This document shows positions 1 through 6,894 of a stretch of 14,632 nucleotides of DNA, in pieces (the first letter of the stretch is position 1; each line of letters begins with the position of its first letter). The stretch is from Candidatus Eiseniibacteriota bacterium (GTDB lineage Bacteria > Eisenbacteria > RBG-16-71-46). The translations under genes were made by a program, and so were the position numbers. The notes under the pieces are model-generated. The model saw only the letters and a list, made by a program, of their open reading frames with translations, searched no databases and was not told where the DNA came from. The stretch covers positions 1-14,632 of the forward strand of contig VBPB01000053.1 in assembly GCA_005893365.1 (NCBI GenBank), given 5' to 3'.

Positions 1-120
1 CGCGTGCGCGCCGTGGCGCTGGCCGCCGCCGGGCGGGTGCCGGAGGCCACCCCCGGCGCCGAGGCGGCGGCCGCGCGCCGCCACCGCGTGCCGCGCCTCA
101 GCGAGCCGTGGTTCTGCTGA
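1..120 (+). CDS. C-terminal fragment of an unrecognised protein
   Basis: The window opens inside a reading frame (frame 1) that ends with TGA at 118-120, leaving the last 39 residues. Every codon in this stretch ends in G or C, the same third-position bias as the clear genes of the window, which supports it as real coding sequence. The visible tail is Ala/Arg-rich and closes with RVPRLSEPWFC. I do not recognise a family from so short a piece. A hairpin begins 12 bases after the stop, and the downstream gap holds a mobile element, so this gene probably belongs to a separate transcription unit from the nfu-like operon. Confidence 0.6.
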   Translation, partial: RVRAVALAAAGRVPEATPGAEAAAARRHRVPRLSEPWFC

Positions 121-132
121 GCGGAGCCGATC

Positions 133-151
133 GAGGGCCGGTTCGGTCCTC
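133..151 (+). terminator. Short hairpin after the upstream gene, possible terminator
   Basis: GAGGGCCG (133-140) pairs with CGGTCCTC (144-151) over 8 bp, including one G-U pair, around a 3-base loop. It lies 12 bases after the TGA of the truncated first gene. There is no T-tract behind it, so it is not a canonical Rho-independent terminator. High-GC bacteria do use hairpins without a U-run, and position is the main argument. Confidence 0.4.
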
Positions 152-178
152 AGGAGACGGCGGGAGCCGCGGCGGTCC

Positions 179-197
179 AGTGTCCCGTCCCAGGAGT
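179..197 (+). repeat. Solitary copy of the MITE terminal repeat
   Basis: AGTGTCCCGTCCCAGGAGT at 179-197 is a perfect 19-base inverted match to 391-409, the right end of the element at 245-410. It differs at one base from that element's left end (246-264). It lies 47 bases outside the element in the same orientation as the left end, and it is not preceded by TA. It is probably the remnant of an older, truncated copy of the same element, or the true outer end of a larger composite. Confidence 0.65.
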
Positions 198-244
198 CCC
201 ACCCAGGTCGTCCGGACGATGGTCTCGATCCTCAGCGTCATGGC

Positions 245-410
245 TAGTGTCCCGTCCCAGAAGTACCTTGACCACCAAGGCTGCCGACGCGCCCGGCCGA
301 CAAGGCGCGACGACGAAGTTGTATCAAGGGGATACCTCGAGGAGGAGCAACGCAGTCGGCCGGGATGCAGCGGCAGCCGACTGGCAAGCTACTCCTGGGA
401 CGGGACACTA
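245..410. mobile_element. MITE-like element with long imperfect terminal inverted repeats
   Basis: This 166-bp stretch starts TAGTGTCCCGTCCCAGAAGT (245-264) and ends with its inverse complement at 391-410, with a single mismatch in 20. The inverted pairing continues inward: GGCTGCCG (279-286) matches 371-378, and CCCGGCCGAC (292-301) matches 355-364. The symmetry ends in a central GTATC/GATAC hairpin (321-335). The whole element can therefore fold into one hairpin. TA stands at both outer ends, as expected of a TA target duplication (IS630/Tc1-mariner style; some IS5-family groups also use TA or CTAG). There is no open frame with transposase features, so it would be non-autonomous. It sits 81 bases before the nfu-like start codon, where it could affect transcription. 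The family assignment is inference; the repeat structure is seen directly. Confidence 0.75.
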
Positions 411-439
411 GCGCCGGCATGATAGGGTGGACGGGCCGG

Positions 440-458
440 GCGGGCGAAGGTCGCCCGC
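440..458 (+). promoter_or_regulatory. Leader hairpin upstream of the nfu-like gene
   Basis: GCGGGCGA-type pairing is seen as G440-A447 with T451-C458: an uninterrupted 8-bp stem closed by the 3-base loop AGG. It ends 33 bases before the start codon at 492. It may be an mRNA leader structure or a terminator-like stem that blocks read-through from the adjacent MITE. No T-tract follows beyond a short TTT at 463-466. Function is inferred from position only. Confidence 0.35.
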
Positions 459-476
459 GTCGGTTTCCACGTGGTC

Positions 477-482
477 GGAGAG
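477..482 (+). promoter_or_regulatory. Ribosome-binding site of the nfu-like gene
   Basis: GGAGAG lies 9 bases before ATG 492 and only 3 bases before GTG 486, and it overlaps the frame if GTG 471 were used. This spacing selects ATG 492 as the start. Confidence 0.55.
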
Positions 483-491
483 CCTGTGACG

Positions 492-1088
492 ATGGATCCA
501 GAGATCAACATCAAGGCGCTGCCGCTGGACGCGCAGCGTTGCCGCTTCACCCTGGACCGCCCGCTGCTGGAACGAGGCGCGCTCTTCTTCGCGTCGGCCG
601 AGCAGGCCAAGGGCTCGCCGCTGGCGGAGGCCCTGTTCGCGCTCGGCGACGTGGCCGCCGTGCTGGTCGCCCGCGAGACCGTCACCGTGACGCGCGCGGG
701 CTTGGGCGAGTGGCCCGACCTGGCGCGCCGGGTGGGGGCCGCGATCCGGGCCCAGCTCCAGAGCGGCACGCCGCCCATCGGCGCGGCGGCCCTGGTGGAC
801 GTGCCGGGGGAGGAGGAGATCCGCGCCCGCGTCCAGCAGCTGCTGGACAGCGAGATCAATCCCGCCGTGGGCGCCCACGGCGGCTGGGTCGAGCTGCTCG
901 GGGTGCAGGAGAACAACGTGTTCCTCCAGCTGGGCGGCGGTTGCCAGGGATGCGGCATGGCCGACGTCACCTTGAAGCAGGGCATCGAGACCTTGCTGCG
1001 ACGGGAGATCCCCGAGCTGGGCGAGGTGCTCGACCAGACCGACCACGCCGCGGGGCGCAACCCGTTCTACGCCCCGTCCAAGAAGTGA
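492..1088 (+). CDS. Nfu/NifU-type Fe-S cluster scaffold protein
   Basis: This 198-residue protein is an Nfu-type scaffold that would assemble or carry an iron-sulfur cluster in the cytoplasm and pass it to apo-proteins. Residues about 10-95 resemble the Nfu N-terminal domain (TLDRPLLERG, SPLAEALFALGDVAAVLV). Residues about 112-185 are the NifU C-terminal domain, with INPAVGAHGG near residue 123 and the cluster-binding CxxC motif as GGGCQGCGMADVTLKQGIE, cysteines 151 and 154. Length and two-domain order match the Nfu family well. In-frame GTG codons at 471 and 486 are possible starts, but the GGAGAG at 477-482 fits ATG 492. Its stop overlaps the next gene's start as GTGA, indicating translational coupling. 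It is the first gene of a four-gene operon that goes on to two thioredoxin-fold proteins. The exact client proteins cannot be told from the sequence. Confidence 0.92.
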   Translation: MDPEINIKALPLDAQRCRFTLDRPLLERGALFFASAEQAKGSPLAEALFALGDVAAVLVARETVTVTRAGLGEWPDLARRVGAAIRAQLQSGTPPIGAAALVDVPGEEEIRARVQQLLDSEINPAVGAHGGWVELLGVQENNVFLQLGGGCQGCGMADVTLKQGIETLLRREIPELGEVLDQTDHAAGRNPFYAPSKK

Positions 1089-2371
1089 CCAACCCTCCCA
1101 CGCCCGCGCGCGTCCTGCTGCTGCTGCCGACCACCACCTGGCGGGCCGAGGCGTTCCTCACCGCCGCGCGCCGGCTCGGGCTCGAGGTGACCGTGGGCAC
1201 CGACCGCCGTCTGGTCTGGGCGGGGCGCGAGCCCGAGCGCGTGCTCACGCTCGACTTCGCCGATCCCGAGGCGGCCGCCGAGACGGTGGCGGGGTTCGCG
1301 GCCACGCGGCCGCTCAAGGCGGTGGTCGGTGTCGACGACGACACCGTCATCCTGGCCTCGGTGATCGCGGCGCGCCTCGGGCTGCCGCACCACCCGTTGG
1401 CGGCGGTCGAGGCGGCGCGCGACAAGCAGCGCCAGCGCGACGTGCTCGACGCCGCGGGCCTGCCGGTCCCGGCGTTCACGCCCTGCCGGCTCGATGCGGA
1501 CCCGCGGGCGATCGGCGCCAAGGTGGGCTTCCCGTGCGTGCTCAAGCCGCTCAAGCTCTCGGCCAGCCGGGGCGTCATGCGCGCCGACGACGCGCCGGCG
1601 CTGGGGGCGGCGTTGCGCCGGCTGCGCGCACTGCTCGCCTCCAAGGACGTGGGGGCGTGCGGCGAGGACGCGGTGACCGGACTGGCCGAGGCCTTCATCC
1701 CGGGGCGCGAGGTGGCGCTCGAGGGCCTGGTCGAGGGGAAGGCACTGCGCGTCCTGGCGCTGTTCGACAAGCCCGACCCGCTCGACGGCCCGTATTTCGA
1801 GGAGACGATCTACGTCACGCCGTCCCGGCTGCCGGCCGACGCCCAGGCGGCGGTCATCGACTGCGCGACGCGGGCCGTGGCCGCACTCGGGCTCGCCCGC
1901 GGCCCGGTCCACGCCGAGCTGCGCGTCGACGCGCGGGGACCGTGGATCATCGAGGTCGCGGCGCGCCCGATCGGCGGGCTGTGCTCGCGGGTGCTCAGCT
2001 TCGGCGACGGCGTCTCGCTCGAGGAGCTGATCCTGCGCCAGGCCGTGGGGCTTAAGACCGAGGGCCTGACGCGCGAGCGGCGCGCGGCCGGCGTGATGAT
2101 GATCCCCATCCCCTCTGAGGGCGTGCTGGAGCGGGTCGAGGGCGCGGACCAGGCCGGGCGCGTGCCGGGGATCGAGGCGGTGGCGATCACCGCCCATCCC
2201 GGCGAGCGGCTGGTGCCGTTCCCCGAGGGCTCGCGCTATCCCGGGTTCCTGTTCGCGCGCGGCGAGACGCCCGAGGCGGTGGAGCGCGCGCTGCGGGAGG
2301 CCCACGGCCGGCTGCGGTTCGTCCTGAGTAAGGCCGGGGCAGGGTCGACCGCGAACGCATCGCCCCGATGA
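1085..2371 (+). CDS. ATP-grasp ligase of unknown substrate
   Basis: This 428-residue cytoplasmic ATP-grasp enzyme would activate a carboxylate as an acyl-phosphate and join it to an amine or similar nucleophile. Visible signatures are a Rossmann-like pre-ATP-grasp domain (residues 10-100), RDK at 112-114, the ATP-binding strand GFPCVLKP with Lys154 and the following SASRGV loop, and the metal/phosphate site HAELRVD (276-282) with IIEVAARPIGG (288-298; Glu290, Arg294). The C-terminal part after about residue 330 (GVMMIPIPSEG, GIEAVAI) recalls the C-terminal domain of L-amino-acid-ligase-like proteins, so peptide- or amide-bond formation is a reasonable guess; the substrate is unknown. The start is GTG 1085, overlapping the upstream stop. 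The frame is open back to 365, but that extension runs antiparallel to nothing and over the Nfu gene, so it is not credible. There is no clear Shine-Dalgarno, so translation is probably coupled. Confidence 0.85.
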   Translation: MTNPPTPARVLLLLPTTTWRAEAFLTAARRLGLEVTVGTDRRLVWAGREPERVLTLDFADPEAAAETVAGFAATRPLKAVVGVDDDTVILASVIAARLGLPHHPLAAVEAARDKQRQRDVLDAAGLPVPAFTPCRLDADPRAIGAKVGFPCVLKPLKLSASRGVMRADDAPALGAALRRLRALLASKDVGACGEDAVTGLAEAFIPGREVALEGLVEGKALRVLALFDKPDPLDGPYFEETIYVTPSRLPADAQAAVIDCATRAVAALGLARGPVHAELRVDARGPWIIEVAARPIGGLCSRVLSFGDGVSLEELILRQAVGLKTEGLTRERRAAGVMMIPIPSEGVLERVEGADQAGRVPGIEAVAITAHPGERLVPFPEGSRYPGFLFARGETPEAVERALREAHGRLRFVLSKAGAGSTANASPR

Positions 2372-2961
2372 TCGGGTGTGGCGCGCGCGTCGGCTTGGCC
2401 CTCGGTGCGGTGCTGCTGGCGACGCTCGCCTCGTGCGCGCCCACGCCTCACGCGGCACGGTCCGCCGGCTCGGCCGACACCCCCGCCGGCGCATCGGCCG
2501 GGGCGGAGGTCCGGCGCGCGCCCGAGGTCCGGTCCGCCACGCCCGCCCAGGTCATGGCGGCGGTGCGCGCCAAGGGGGCGCGGATCGTGCTGCTCAACGC
2601 CTGGGCCACCTGGTGCGTGCCCTGTCGCGAGGAGTTCCCGGACCTGATGCGCCTCGAGCGGGAGGACCGCGCGCGCGGCCTCAGGCTGGTGCTGGTCTCG
2701 GCCGACTTCGACTCCGAGCTGCCCGGCGTGAAGCGGTTCCTCGCGGAGCATCGCGTCGATTTCGTGACGTATCTCAAACAAGGTCCGGACACGCCGTTCA
2801 TCGACACGCTGGATACTCGCTGGAGCGGCGCGCTGCCGGCCACCGTCCTCTATGATGGCCGCGGCCGGAAGCTCTGGTTCCACGAAGGCAAGACCAGCTA
2901 CGACACCCTGAAGACCCGGGTGGAGGCCGCACTCGCGGCACCTCACGCCCCGGGTCCCTAA
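2368..2961 (+). CDS. TlpA-like thioredoxin-fold lipoprotein
   Basis: This 197-residue exported thiol-disulfide oxidoreductase acts on the periplasmic side. The N-terminus has a short hydrophobic stretch and a lipobox LASC, with lipidated Cys23. A low-complexity Ala/Gly/Pro linker (24-55) follows, then the thioredoxin fold. The active site is WCVPC at 82-86 within NAWATWCVPCREEFPDL, and the cis-proline is in GALPATVLYD (Pro157). The layout is typical of TlpA/ResA proteins, which reduce specific periplasmic disulfides, for example in cytochrome c maturation. The ATG at 2368 overlaps the ATP-grasp stop as ATGA and has no obvious ribosome-binding site, so coupled translation is likely. The anchor could be to the inner or outer membrane; residue +2 is Ala, so it has no Asp retention signal of the E. 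coli type. The partner protein is not identifiable. Confidence 0.9.
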   Translation: MIGCGARVGLALGAVLLATLASCAPTPHAARSAGSADTPAGASAGAEVRRAPEVRSATPAQVMAAVRAKGARIVLLNAWATWCVPCREEFPDLMRLEREDRARGLRLVLVSADFDSELPGVKRFLAEHRVDFVTYLKQGPDTPFIDTLDTRWSGALPATVLYDGRGRKLWFHEGKTSYDTLKTRVEAALAAPHAPGP

Positions 2962-2962
2962 C

Positions 2963-2969
2963 GGAGGAG
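2963..2969 (+). promoter_or_regulatory. Strong ribosome-binding site of the redoxin gene
   Basis: GGAGGAG lies between the TAA of the TlpA-like gene and ATG 2974, with GGAGG 6 bases from the start codon. It contrasts with the two overlapping starts before it, which lack such a site. Confidence 0.75.
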
Positions 2970-2973
2970 CGTC

Positions 2974-3627
2974 ATGAGGCATCGCGCGATGGTGTGGATG
3001 GCGTCGGGACTGCTGCTCACCGCCCTGTCGGTCCGGGCCCAGGAGGCGCCGAAGGGCGCCGCCGACCCGCCGCAGCCGCTCGCCCTCGGCGCCGTGGCAC
3101 CGATGAGCGACGTCAAGATGATGAACGTGGACGGCAAGAGCGTCGCGCTCGCCGACCTGCGCGGTACCAAGGGCACGCTGGTCGTGTTCACCTGCAACCA
3201 CTGCCCGTGGGCCAAGGCGTGGGAGACGCGCATCGTCGAGCTCGGCAACACCTACGCCAAGCGCGGCGTCGGGGTGGTCGCCGTCAACTCCAACGACCCG
3301 TCGGCCTATCCCGAGGACGCCTACGAGGCGATGCAGGCGCGCGCGAAGCAGCGCGGGATGGCGTTCCCGTACGTGGTCGACGCCACGTCGGACCTGGCGC
3401 GGGCGTTCGGCGCCTCGCACACGCCGGAGGCGTTCCTGTTCGACCGCAAGGGCAAGCTGGTCTACCACGGCGCGATCGACGACAACGCCAAGGAGCCCGA
3501 GAAGGTCACCGCGCGCTGGCTGCGCGACGCGCTCGAGGCCACGGTGGGCGGCAAGGCAGTGGCGGTGCGCGAGTCCAAGGCGCTGGGCTGCGGCATCAAG
3601 TACCGCGCCCACGCCACGTCCTCGTAA
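2974..3627 (+). CDS. Exported redoxin (AhpC/TSA-like thioredoxin-fold protein)
   Basis: This 217-residue protein is predicted to be exported: residues 1-22 form a signal peptide ending near VRAQ. The thioredoxin-like fold carries FTCNHCPWAKAWE, with the CxxC pair Cys74 and Cys77, and a cis-proline in SHTPEAFLFD (Pro151). The CNHCPW motif and the later YHGAIDDN segment are typical of the redoxin/peroxiredoxin-like thioredoxin family proteins found in many Gram-negative genomes. A third cysteine (Cys206) lies in the C-terminal SKALGCGIKY, a segment also common in that family. A thiol peroxidase or thiol-disulfide oxidoreductase role in the periplasm is inferred; the substrate is unknown. It ends the operon with the TlpA-like gene 12 bp upstream, so the two redox proteins are probably co-expressed. 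Its stop is 10 bp from the stop of the convergent protease gene. Confidence 0.88.
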   Translation: MRHRAMVWMASGLLLTALSVRAQEAPKGAADPPQPLALGAVAPMSDVKMMNVDGKSVALADLRGTKGTLVVFTCNHCPWAKAWETRIVELGNTYAKRGVGVVAVNSNDPSAYPEDAYEAMQARAKQRGMAFPYVVDATSDLARAFGASHTPEAFLFDRKGKLVYHGAIDDNAKEPEKVTARWLRDALEATVGGKAVAVRESKALGCGIKYRAHATSS

Positions 3628-3637
3628 GCGCGACCCC

Positions 3638-6600
3638 TCACTCGGCCAAGAGCAGCGCCCGGGTCCGGGTGGCGCCCAAGGCGATGAGCCGGGCGAAGTA
3701 GGCGCCGCTCGGGAGCTTGGCGCCGCGGTCATCGCGCCCGTCCCAGGCCACCGTGCTGGCCCCGGCCGGGCGCGTCTCGTCCAGCAGCGTGCGGACCCGC
3801 CGCCCGCCCAGGTCGTAGACGCTCAGCGACGCCGGTCCCGCGGCCGGGAGCGCGATCCGCAGGCGCATGCCGCCGCGCGCGGGATTGGCCGAGGCGAGGG
3901 CCAAGGCCAGCGCGGGCGCCGGCCGCGGACCGTCCGCCGCCACCGCGCCGTTGGGGAAGGCGAGCAGGCGGAAGTCGTCCACCGCCGCCTCGACCAGCGA
4001 GGGGCCGCCCACGTCCTCGGCGATGAACCGCATCTTCATCTCGGCGGTCGGGGTCACGTAGTCGGCGATGCGGAACACGACCCGCTGCCAGGCGGGCGGA
4101 CTCTGGGCGGTGTCCTCGATGCTCACCCAGGTGCCGCCGGCATCGTTCGAGAGGTCGGCGCGCCAGTGATCCTCGCCGGGGTTGGCGCCCTGGTCGTTGG
4201 TGAACCAACGGTAGTAGCTGATGACCGGGTCGTGGGTCCCGGCCGCGGTCGCGTCGAACAGGGCGGTGGTGAGCGTGGTGTGCCCGCCGTCCACGTCGTT
4301 GGTGCCGACCGGTGCTCCGGGGTACGCGTTGCCGGTCACCCAGCACAGGTAGCCCGGGAACGGCGTGTGGTCGTCCTCGGGCTGGACCTCGAGGGGGAAG
4401 TTGACGCTGGTGCCGTTGGGGTCGGTCCAGATCCACAGTCCGGTCGAGGCGTCGTCGCCGAACTCGCCCGCCTGCCAGAACGCGTTGGTCTCCATGTCGT
4501 CGTCGACCAGGATCGTCGCCGGCCCGGCGACGAAGCGGTAGGCGTTCGCGGGGGCGCCGAGCGGGGCGGTGAGGGTGCCGCCGTAGGTGTCGCTGACGCT
4601 CAGGTAGTAGCGCACCACGGCCCCGCTCTGCCCCGGGATGGCGGCGGCGAATTCGTCGGGAGTCCCGGTGGGCGCCATGGGCAGGCTCTGGAACGCCCCG
4701 CTGTCGACCGCCACGTGCAGCGTCGGCGGCCCGCTCAATCCGCCGAAGTTCGCGGGCGGCCGGGGCTGGTAGCGCGCGACGGCCGTGACCGGATACGGGC
4801 CGGCCCCGGCCTGGTCGGCGAGCGGCGTGTGGGCGAGGCTCATGAACATCTCGGTGCCGATGCCGTGCGCGTTGAAGGCGGCGATGATCTGGGCGGCGTG
4901 GGGCGTGCCGTTCGAGAGGTCCGCGTCGTCGTCGTCGGCGACCAGCGTCTCGATGAAGAACTCGTTCATCGCCACCCCGTCGTCGTAATCATCGGGCAGC
5001 CCGTACTTGGCGTAGTGGGAGAGCCGGGCCGCCACCGCCAGGCCCACGCTCTGGCGCAGGTCCCAGAACGCCCCGCCGAGGATGAGCCCGGTGAGGTGGG
5101 GATCGCGGCTGCCGTCCTCGGGCCAGCGCCGGGTGTTGTCGAGCGACCTCAGGATCGTCCCGGGGCCGAAGAAGCCCTTGCCGGCCTCGGGACTGTCCTC
5201 GACGAAGGCGGCGAGCACGTCCGCGGTGCCCTCGTGGAGGGCGCCGTTGGTCATCCCGTCCGGGGCGCCGGCTTGGATGTAGAGCTGGTCGTTCACCCCG
5301 TGCCCGTACTCGTGGTAGACGACGTCGGGCATGGTGGCGGTGTTCGGGCAGCCGCCGCCTTCGGCATAGAAGTTGACGCCGCTCCCGTCCCAGTAGGCGT
5401 TGCAGGTGGCGTTGATGTCGACGACGCAGGGCAGGGCGTAATCGAGGCCGGTGAAGCCCGGATCGAGCGCCTTGACGTAGTCGTGGACGCGGTTGACGTG
5501 GTAGAAGCCGTCCCGCTCGGCGTCGTCGGCCGCGGCCCAGTCGATGTCGACGGTGGCGGGGGCGAGGACCGAGGTCGAGAACGTGGCGTCCGCGACACCG
5601 TCGGCGCGGTTCACCTGGCACGCGGGCCCGCTCAGGTCGGCGCTCACGGTCACGGTGAGCTTGGCCGGCACCGAGTAGTGCCCGAGCCCGTTGGTCACGC
5701 CCGCGACGGCTCCCGTCCTCACCCAGAGGCTGTCGAACGGCCGTGAGGTGAGCGGGTCGGTCGGGAGCAGGGCGTGGATGCCGCCGGTCACCGTGCCGGA
5801 CACCGCGTAGCGGATCCGGTCGCGGCGCCACAGCACCTCGCCGGTCGCGGCGTCCACGAAGGTGAGCCAGTCGCCCGGCGGCTGGGCGGTGAGCACCCGC
5901 GCCGCGAGCACCACCCGGTAGCTCAGGCCGTCCTCGGTCACCACCGGCAGCAGCGCGCGATCCTCGCCGCCCAGGACCCGATCGCGGGCCGGGTCGAAGT
6001 GGAGGCCGGCGCGCGCCGCGGCCCGCGCCACCGCGGCCGGGAGGCTCGGCCCCTCGGCCGGGGCCGGCGCGAGCCGGTGGGCGTCGACACCGAAGGCGAC
6101 CAGCGTGCCGCTCGGGCTCAAGCGGAACTCCCAGTCCGCCCCCAGCACCGGGAGGCCGCCCCGGGTCTGACGGAAGCTCAGGTACCAGAGGTCCCGGACC
6201 CGGATGGTACGGCGGCGCTCCAGCGTCGGCCTCCCGAAGAGGTCCGGCTCGCCGGCGATCCAGCCGCGCACCGCGGCCTCGACCGCGGCCGGATCGTCGA
6301 GGCGCCCGGCGATCCGGATCGGCGGGCCGAAGGCGCGGTGCGGCGTGCCGGTGCGGGCGTTCCACAGCGCCTGCCACGTGCCGTGGCGCGCCAGGAAGCC
6401 CCGCCAGGACGGCTGCGCCTCGAGCGCCGGCCGCTCGGACGCCCGCGCCAGCCGCACCGCCGGAGTCGGGAGCACCACCTCACCGACCGCCGGCCCCCCG
6501 GGCGCCCGCTGGGCGTGGGCCAGACCCGTGGCCCCGAGCAGGGTGATGACCAGGGCCGTGGTGCGTAGAGCCGTGCCGCTCCAGGCCGCGGGGAGGGACG

Positions 6601-6643
6601 CCCGGGTCGGCGTCCCGAGGATTGCGGCACGCGCGCGGGTCAT
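3638..6643 (-). CDS. Secreted fungalysin-like (M36-type) metalloprotease with C-terminal FlgD-like Ig domain
   Basis: This is a 1001-residue exported zinc metalloprotease. Order of parts: a signal peptide with a long basic n-region, cut near AHA-Q (residue 44); an FTP/PepSY-type propeptide region (about 80-270; DLWYLSFRQTRGGLPVLGADW, ATGEVLWRRD); then the catalytic region. The latter has NAYWDGSGVNFYAEGGGCPNT leading into HEYGHGVNDQL, with zinc ligands His444 and His448 and catalytic Glu445. Glu471 in HEGTADVLAAF is the likely third ligand. HEYGHG and this spacing fit the M36/fungalysin type of gluzincin. After about residue 715 comes a beta-rich module (WIWTDPNGT, YYRWFTNDQG). Residues 920-1001 form a FlgD-like Ig domain (SVYDLGGRRVRTLL, AWDGRDDRG, SGAYFARL) ending LLLAE, a usual tail of exported proteins in FCB-type bacteria and possibly a sorting or surface module. 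The start ATG 6643 follows GGAGG by 4 bases. The same frame runs open to 8026, but that part has no coding character and opposes the adaptor gene. Confidence 0.88.
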   Translation of the reverse strand: MTRARAAILGTPTRASLPAAWSGTALRTTALVITLLGATGLAHAQRAPGGPAVGEVVLPTPAVRLARASERPALEAQPSWRGFLARHGTWQALWNARTGTPHRAFGPPIRIAGRLDDPAAVEAAVRGWIAGEPDLFGRPTLERRRTIRVRDLWYLSFRQTRGGLPVLGADWEFRLSPSGTLVAFGVDAHRLAPAPAEGPSLPAAVARAAARAGLHFDPARDRVLGGEDRALLPVVTEDGLSYRVVLAARVLTAQPPGDWLTFVDAATGEVLWRRDRIRYAVSGTVTGGIHALLPTDPLTSRPFDSLWVRTGAVAGVTNGLGHYSVPAKLTVTVSADLSGPACQVNRADGVADATFSTSVLAPATVDIDWAAADDAERDGFYHVNRVHDYVKALDPGFTGLDYALPCVVDINATCNAYWDGSGVNFYAEGGGCPNTATMPDVVYHEYGHGVNDQLYIQAGAPDGMTNGALHEGTADVLAAFVEDSPEAGKGFFGPGTILRSLDNTRRWPEDGSRDPHLTGLILGGAFWDLRQSVGLAVAARLSHYAKYGLPDDYDDGVAMNEFFIETLVADDDDADLSNGTPHAAQIIAAFNAHGIGTEMFMSLAHTPLADQAGAGPYPVTAVARYQPRPPANFGGLSGPPTLHVAVDSGAFQSLPMAPTGTPDEFAAAIPGQSGAVVRYYLSVSDTYGGTLTAPLGAPANAYRFVAGPATILVDDDMETNAFWQAGEFGDDASTGLWIWTDPNGTSVNFPLEVQPEDDHTPFPGYLCWVTGNAYPGAPVGTNDVDGGHTTLTTALFDATAAGTHDPVISYYRWFTNDQGANPGEDHWRADLSNDAGGTWVSIEDTAQSPPAWQRVVFRIADYVTPTAEMKMRFIAEDVGGPSLVEAAVDDFRLLAFPNGAVAADGPRPAPALALALASANPARGGMRLRIALPAAGPASLSVYDLGGRRVRTLLDETRPAGASTVAWDGRDDRGAKLPSGAYFARLIALGATRTRALLLAE

Positions 6644-6647
6644 TCCG

Positions 6648-6652
6648 CCTCC
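6648..6652 (-). promoter_or_regulatory. Ribosome-binding site of the metalloprotease gene
   Basis: On the minus strand GGAGG is followed by CGGA and then ATG at 6643. The 4-base spacing is a little short but usable, and it fixes the start of the protease against the longer open frame. Confidence 0.6.
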
Positions 6653-6705
6653 GGTGAAACCGGGGAGCCCCCCGGAAGGGTCCAAGGGCTGGAGTAGGGC
6701 GGGTT

Positions 6706-6753
6706 GTGCGACCAGTCGTGCGACCGGCCGTGCGACGGGTCGTGCGACCGGCC
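6706..6753. repeat. Four tandem 12-bp repeats
   Basis: Four head-to-tail units start at 6706, 6718, 6730 and 6742, each beginning GTGCGAC. Units 2 and 4 are identical (GTGCGACCGGCC); units 1 and 3 each differ from them at two positions, and both end in GTC. They lie 63-110 bases upstream of the protease start and about 190 bases upstream of the adaptor start. They could be an array of operator half-sites or a simple slippage repeat. They are not coding in either annotated gene. Confidence 0.8.
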
Positions 6754-6894
6754 GCCGTTGGAACGGTCGGTCGGGTGGCCCGCCGGGGCGAGCATGGCAC
6801 GGCGGGCGCCACCGCTTCAATCCCCAGGGTGCGGGGAGGCCGTCACTGCAACCCGCCACTCCACCGCGCCGTAATGTGCGGCGTGCGGGAGCGC

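Noticed and set aside
108..422. A 104-codon plus-strand frame across the first intergenic gap
   Set aside because: It crosses the terminal repeats and the MITE and shows no protein family features; its start lies inside the tail of the upstream gene.
365..1084. Long N-terminal extension of the ATP-grasp frame
   Set aside because: This part overlaps the Nfu gene in another frame and translates to Arg/Gly-rich sequence without family features; the domain starts naturally after GTG 1085.
3655..3675. GCGCC/GGCGC stem near the convergent stops, considered as a shared terminator
   Set aside because: Only 5 bp with an 11-base loop, no T-tract, and it lies within the protease coding end; too weak to call.
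4166..5746. A 526-codon plus-strand frame inside the protease region
   Set aside because: It is a Val/Gly/Arg-rich shadow of the minus-strand metalloprotease, whose motifs are unmistakable.
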